Positions 41,476-42,971 of a DNA stretch of 42,971 nucleotides are shown piece after piece (position 1 is the first letter of the stretch; the number at the start of each line of letters is the position of its first letter). Under the pieces are notes generated by a model that saw nothing but the letters and a program-made list of their open reading frames with translations, was not told the origin of the DNA and made no database searches. The translations under genes were made by a program, and so were the position numbers. The stretch comes from Lachnospiraceae bacterium (GTDB taxonomy: Bacteria; Bacillota; Clostridia; Lachnospirales; Lachnospiraceae): the NCBI GenBank assembly GCA_017431345.1, contig JAFRLH010000087.1:1-42971 (forward strand), written 5' to 3'.

Positions 41476-42672
41476 ATGGAAAGAGCCAACAACATCCGCA
41501 TCCTCGCGGGTGTGATCAAAGTGGATATCGTTTATGAATCAGCGGACGGCACGCTTACCGCCTTTTTTGACAGTGCCGGTGACAGCCCCCTCATGTACAG
41601 TGAAAAACTCCGGAATGATCTGAAGAAGGGACTGGATGGCAGAAAGGCACCCTATCTGATGAGCGGGGAATCCGGCACTTTTTTTGCTGCGCTCCGGGCA
41701 GAGGATGGATTCCTCTTCATGGGTCCGATGTGCCACGAAAAGCTCTCGAAACTCGGCTTAAAGCAGATGCTGCGGTCTTACGGCGCGAATGCGGAAGATG
41801 TCAGGACACTTCCTGTTTTTACATTGCCGGAGATCAGGAATATGATCCTGCTTGCGAATTCCGTGCTGGATAATTCGCCGCTCGAAAATGAGGAGCTGCT
41901 GCAATTGAATCGCATCGTCAATGCCGGAGAGGAGGCCCTCAAACGCGATCAGGAGAAGTTCATCCAGAATGAAGAGGAGGAAAATGAGGATTCCGCCTAC
42001 CGGCACAGCTATTACGAAGAACAGCTGCTCATGCAGGCGATCAGGGAAGGAAAGCCTGCTGATGCGGTCCGGTATGCCGAGAACATGGATAAGGATGCAG
42101 GGAGGCTTTCCGGCAATTATATCCGCCACAGGCGCAATCTGGCGATGATCGGGATCGCGCTCTGCGCGCGGGCGGCGATCGACGGCGGTATCTCTCCGGA
42201 ATCGGCCTATCGGATCAGCGGTTATTACATCGACAAATGTGACGCCTCGCAGGATCCGGCATATATGCTGCATTACCGGAACCGGGCTATTGAGGAGCTG
42301 GCCGGCAGAGTCGAAGAGAAGCGGAACCGTCCGGGGTCCTCCAGCTATGTGGAAAGTGCGATGGATTATATAAGGAAGCATTACCGGGAGAAGATCTATC
42401 TGGAGGAAGTCGCGGAAAGCCTTGGGATCAGCGAAGGATATCTTTCCAGGCTTTTCCGGAAGGAGACCGGCGAATGCTTCCAGGATCAGGTGAACAGGGA
42501 GCGGGTGAAGCGGGCCGCCAATCTGCTGCTTTATTCCGATCTTTCGCTGACGCAGATCGCGGAATACGTGAATTTTCCGAACCAGAGTTATTTCGGCCGG
42601 ATGTTCAAAAAGTATAAGAACATGACGCCCAGGACCTTCCGGGACAGCTATAAAAATAAGGAAGCGTTCTGA
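41476..42672 (+). CDS. AraC-family transcriptional regulator
   Basis: A 398-residue regulator. The last 105 residues are the AraC DNA-binding unit with two helix-turn-helix motifs: YLEEVAESLGISEGYLSRLF and, after a linker, LTQIAEYVNFPNQSYFGRMF, ending in MTPRTFRDSY. The N-terminal 290 residues have a small alpha-beta region (TLTAFFDSAGDSPLMYSE), a helical middle, and a very acidic stretch (NEEEENEDS, about residues 169-177). They are of the type found in large lachnospiral AraC proteins in sugar clusters. It has GGAGG 8 bp before the ATG. Divergence from the rhamnosidase gene suggests that it turns on the glycoside genes; the inducer is unknown. Confidence 0.92.
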   Translation: MERANNIRILAGVIKVDIVYESADGTLTAFFDSAGDSPLMYSEKLRNDLKKGLDGRKAPYLMSGESGTFFAALRAEDGFLFMGPMCHEKLSKLGLKQMLRSYGANAEDVRTLPVFTLPEIRNMILLANSVLDNSPLENEELLQLNRIVNAGEEALKRDQEKFIQNEEEENEDSAYRHSYYEEQLLMQAIREGKPADAVRYAENMDKDAGRLSGNYIRHRRNLAMIGIALCARAAIDGGISPESAYRISGYYIDKCDASQDPAYMLHYRNRAIEELAGRVEEKRNRPGSSSYVESAMDYIRKHYREKIYLEEVAESLGISEGYLSRLFRKETGECFQDQVNRERVKRAANLLLYSDLSLTQIAEYVNFPNQSYFGRMFKKYKNMTPRTFRDSYKNKEAF

Positions 42673-42750
42673 TTTCCGGGGAAAGAAGGAGGCGATCGCC
42701 GGAGGAAAAAACAATATCGTAAAGTCAGGCGGAAAACGTGTTTTTTCCCC

Positions 42751-42779
42751 TTGACGGAGGACTTCCGTTGTGGTATCAT
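42751..42779 (+). promoter_or_regulatory. Promoter of rpmG
   Basis: TTGACG (42751-42756) and TATCAT (42774-42779) with a 17-bp spacer, upstream of the L33 gene. Confidence 0.8.
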
Positions 42780-42822
42780 ATTCCGGCATGGGACGAAAGT
42801 CCTTTTTTAGTGTTGTAAAGAG

Positions 42823-42845
42823 TTTGTGGACTGAACGACCACAAA
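42823..42845 (+). other. Leader hairpin before rpmG
   Basis: TTTGTGG and CCACAAA pair over 7 bp around ACTGAACGA, ending 5 bp before the GGAGG ribosome site. A smaller GGAC-GAAA-GTCC hairpin followed by six T lies further up (42791-42808). Both are in the short leader and may matter for control of the L33-led transcript. Confidence 0.45.
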
Positions 42846-42862
42846 GAGACGGAGGAAAGATC

Positions 42863-42971
42863 ATGCGTGTAAGAATCACTTTGGCCTGCACCGAGTGCAA
42901 ACAGCGTAATTACAACGTGACCAAAGAAAAGAAGAACCATCCCGAGAGAATGGAAACCAAGAAGTATTGCC
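42863..42971 (+). CDS. rpmG: 50S ribosomal protein L33 (3' end outside window)
   Basis: The first 36 codons are present and the gene runs past the right edge. [18 protein letters not shown] and the following [13 protein letters not shown] are the L33 pattern, with the CxxC pair (Cys9, Cys12) and the first Cys of the second pair (Cys36), so this is the zinc-ribbon form of L33. GGAGGAA lies 8 bp before the ATG and a good promoter lies further up. In Bacillota rpmG often leads secE-nusG; that part is outside the window. Confidence 0.95.
   Translation, partial: MRVRITLACTECKQRNYNVTKEKKNHPERMETKKYC

Overview
The window looks like a chromosomal segment of a moderately high-GC (roughly 50-55 %) anaerobic Bacillota, most likely a member of the Lachnospiraceae or a near clostridial relative. 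This rests on the Gram-positive lipoprotein signal, strong AGGAGG-type ribosome sites, a FeoB-associated Cys-rich small protein, a fused-type anaerobic Fe-S serine dehydratase, a propionate-type CoA-transferase, an anaerobic (CbiK-type) cobalamin route, and the many AraC/GPH/glycosidase genes. No rRNA, tRNA, prophage, IS transposase or CRISPR array was seen.

Layout. 1-1359 (minus): a FAD reductase of the geranylgeranyl-reductase family cut by the window edge, and a shortened glutamate-synthase-beta-like ferredoxin/flavoprotein that lacks its N-terminal Fe-S part and its NAD(P)H domain. 1400-13762 (plus): a cobalamin locus, with promoter, cobalamin riboswitch and terminator, an exported CbiK cobaltochelatase, a surface lipoprotein with two NEAT-like repeats plus a BtuF-like domain, BtuC/BtuD-like ABC subunits, cobT, cobU, cobS, a CobU-like::CobQ fusion, cbiB and cbiC. 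The locus holds several unusual DNA elements: a dispersed palindromic element, an 11-copy array of 17-bp units, paired stem-loops and REP-like hairpins. It stops abruptly at cbiC beside an AT-richer gene (13798-15834, minus) for a double acyltransferase-3 membrane protein.

16050-18420: a CoA-transferase and a divergent TetR regulator, each with a near-consensus promoter. 18501-20757: a tightly overlapping feo operon (Cys-rich protein, FeoA, FeoB). 20982-22677: a small membrane-anchored protein and an SAH/MTA-type deaminase. 22757-24094 (minus): NADP-type glutamate dehydrogenase. 24450-25083: a decayed SpoIIE/RsbU phosphatase. 25143-29736: MBL hydrolase, acylphosphatase, GH5 glycosidase, an intact glutamate-synthase-beta-like oxidoreductase and a GNAT acetyltransferase. 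29783-31390 (minus): glycerate kinase and a DUF3237-like protein.

31464-42672 is a plant-glycoside style utilisation region: GPH sugar symporter, type-B carboxylesterase, clan GH-A glycosidase, GH78-like alpha-L-rhamnosidase and a divergent AraC regulator. Inside it sits an ornithine-cyclodeaminase-family/serine-dehydratase pair. The last bases hold the promoter and start of rpmG (ribosomal protein L33), a return to core genome.

The most interesting part is the cobalamin locus. An extracytoplasmic chelatase, a NEAT-like/BtuF lipoprotein and a corrinoid ABC importer share one B12 riboswitch with the lower-ligand and late-assembly enzymes. This suggests capture, perhaps metal insertion, and remodelling of exogenous tetrapyrroles; that reading is inference.
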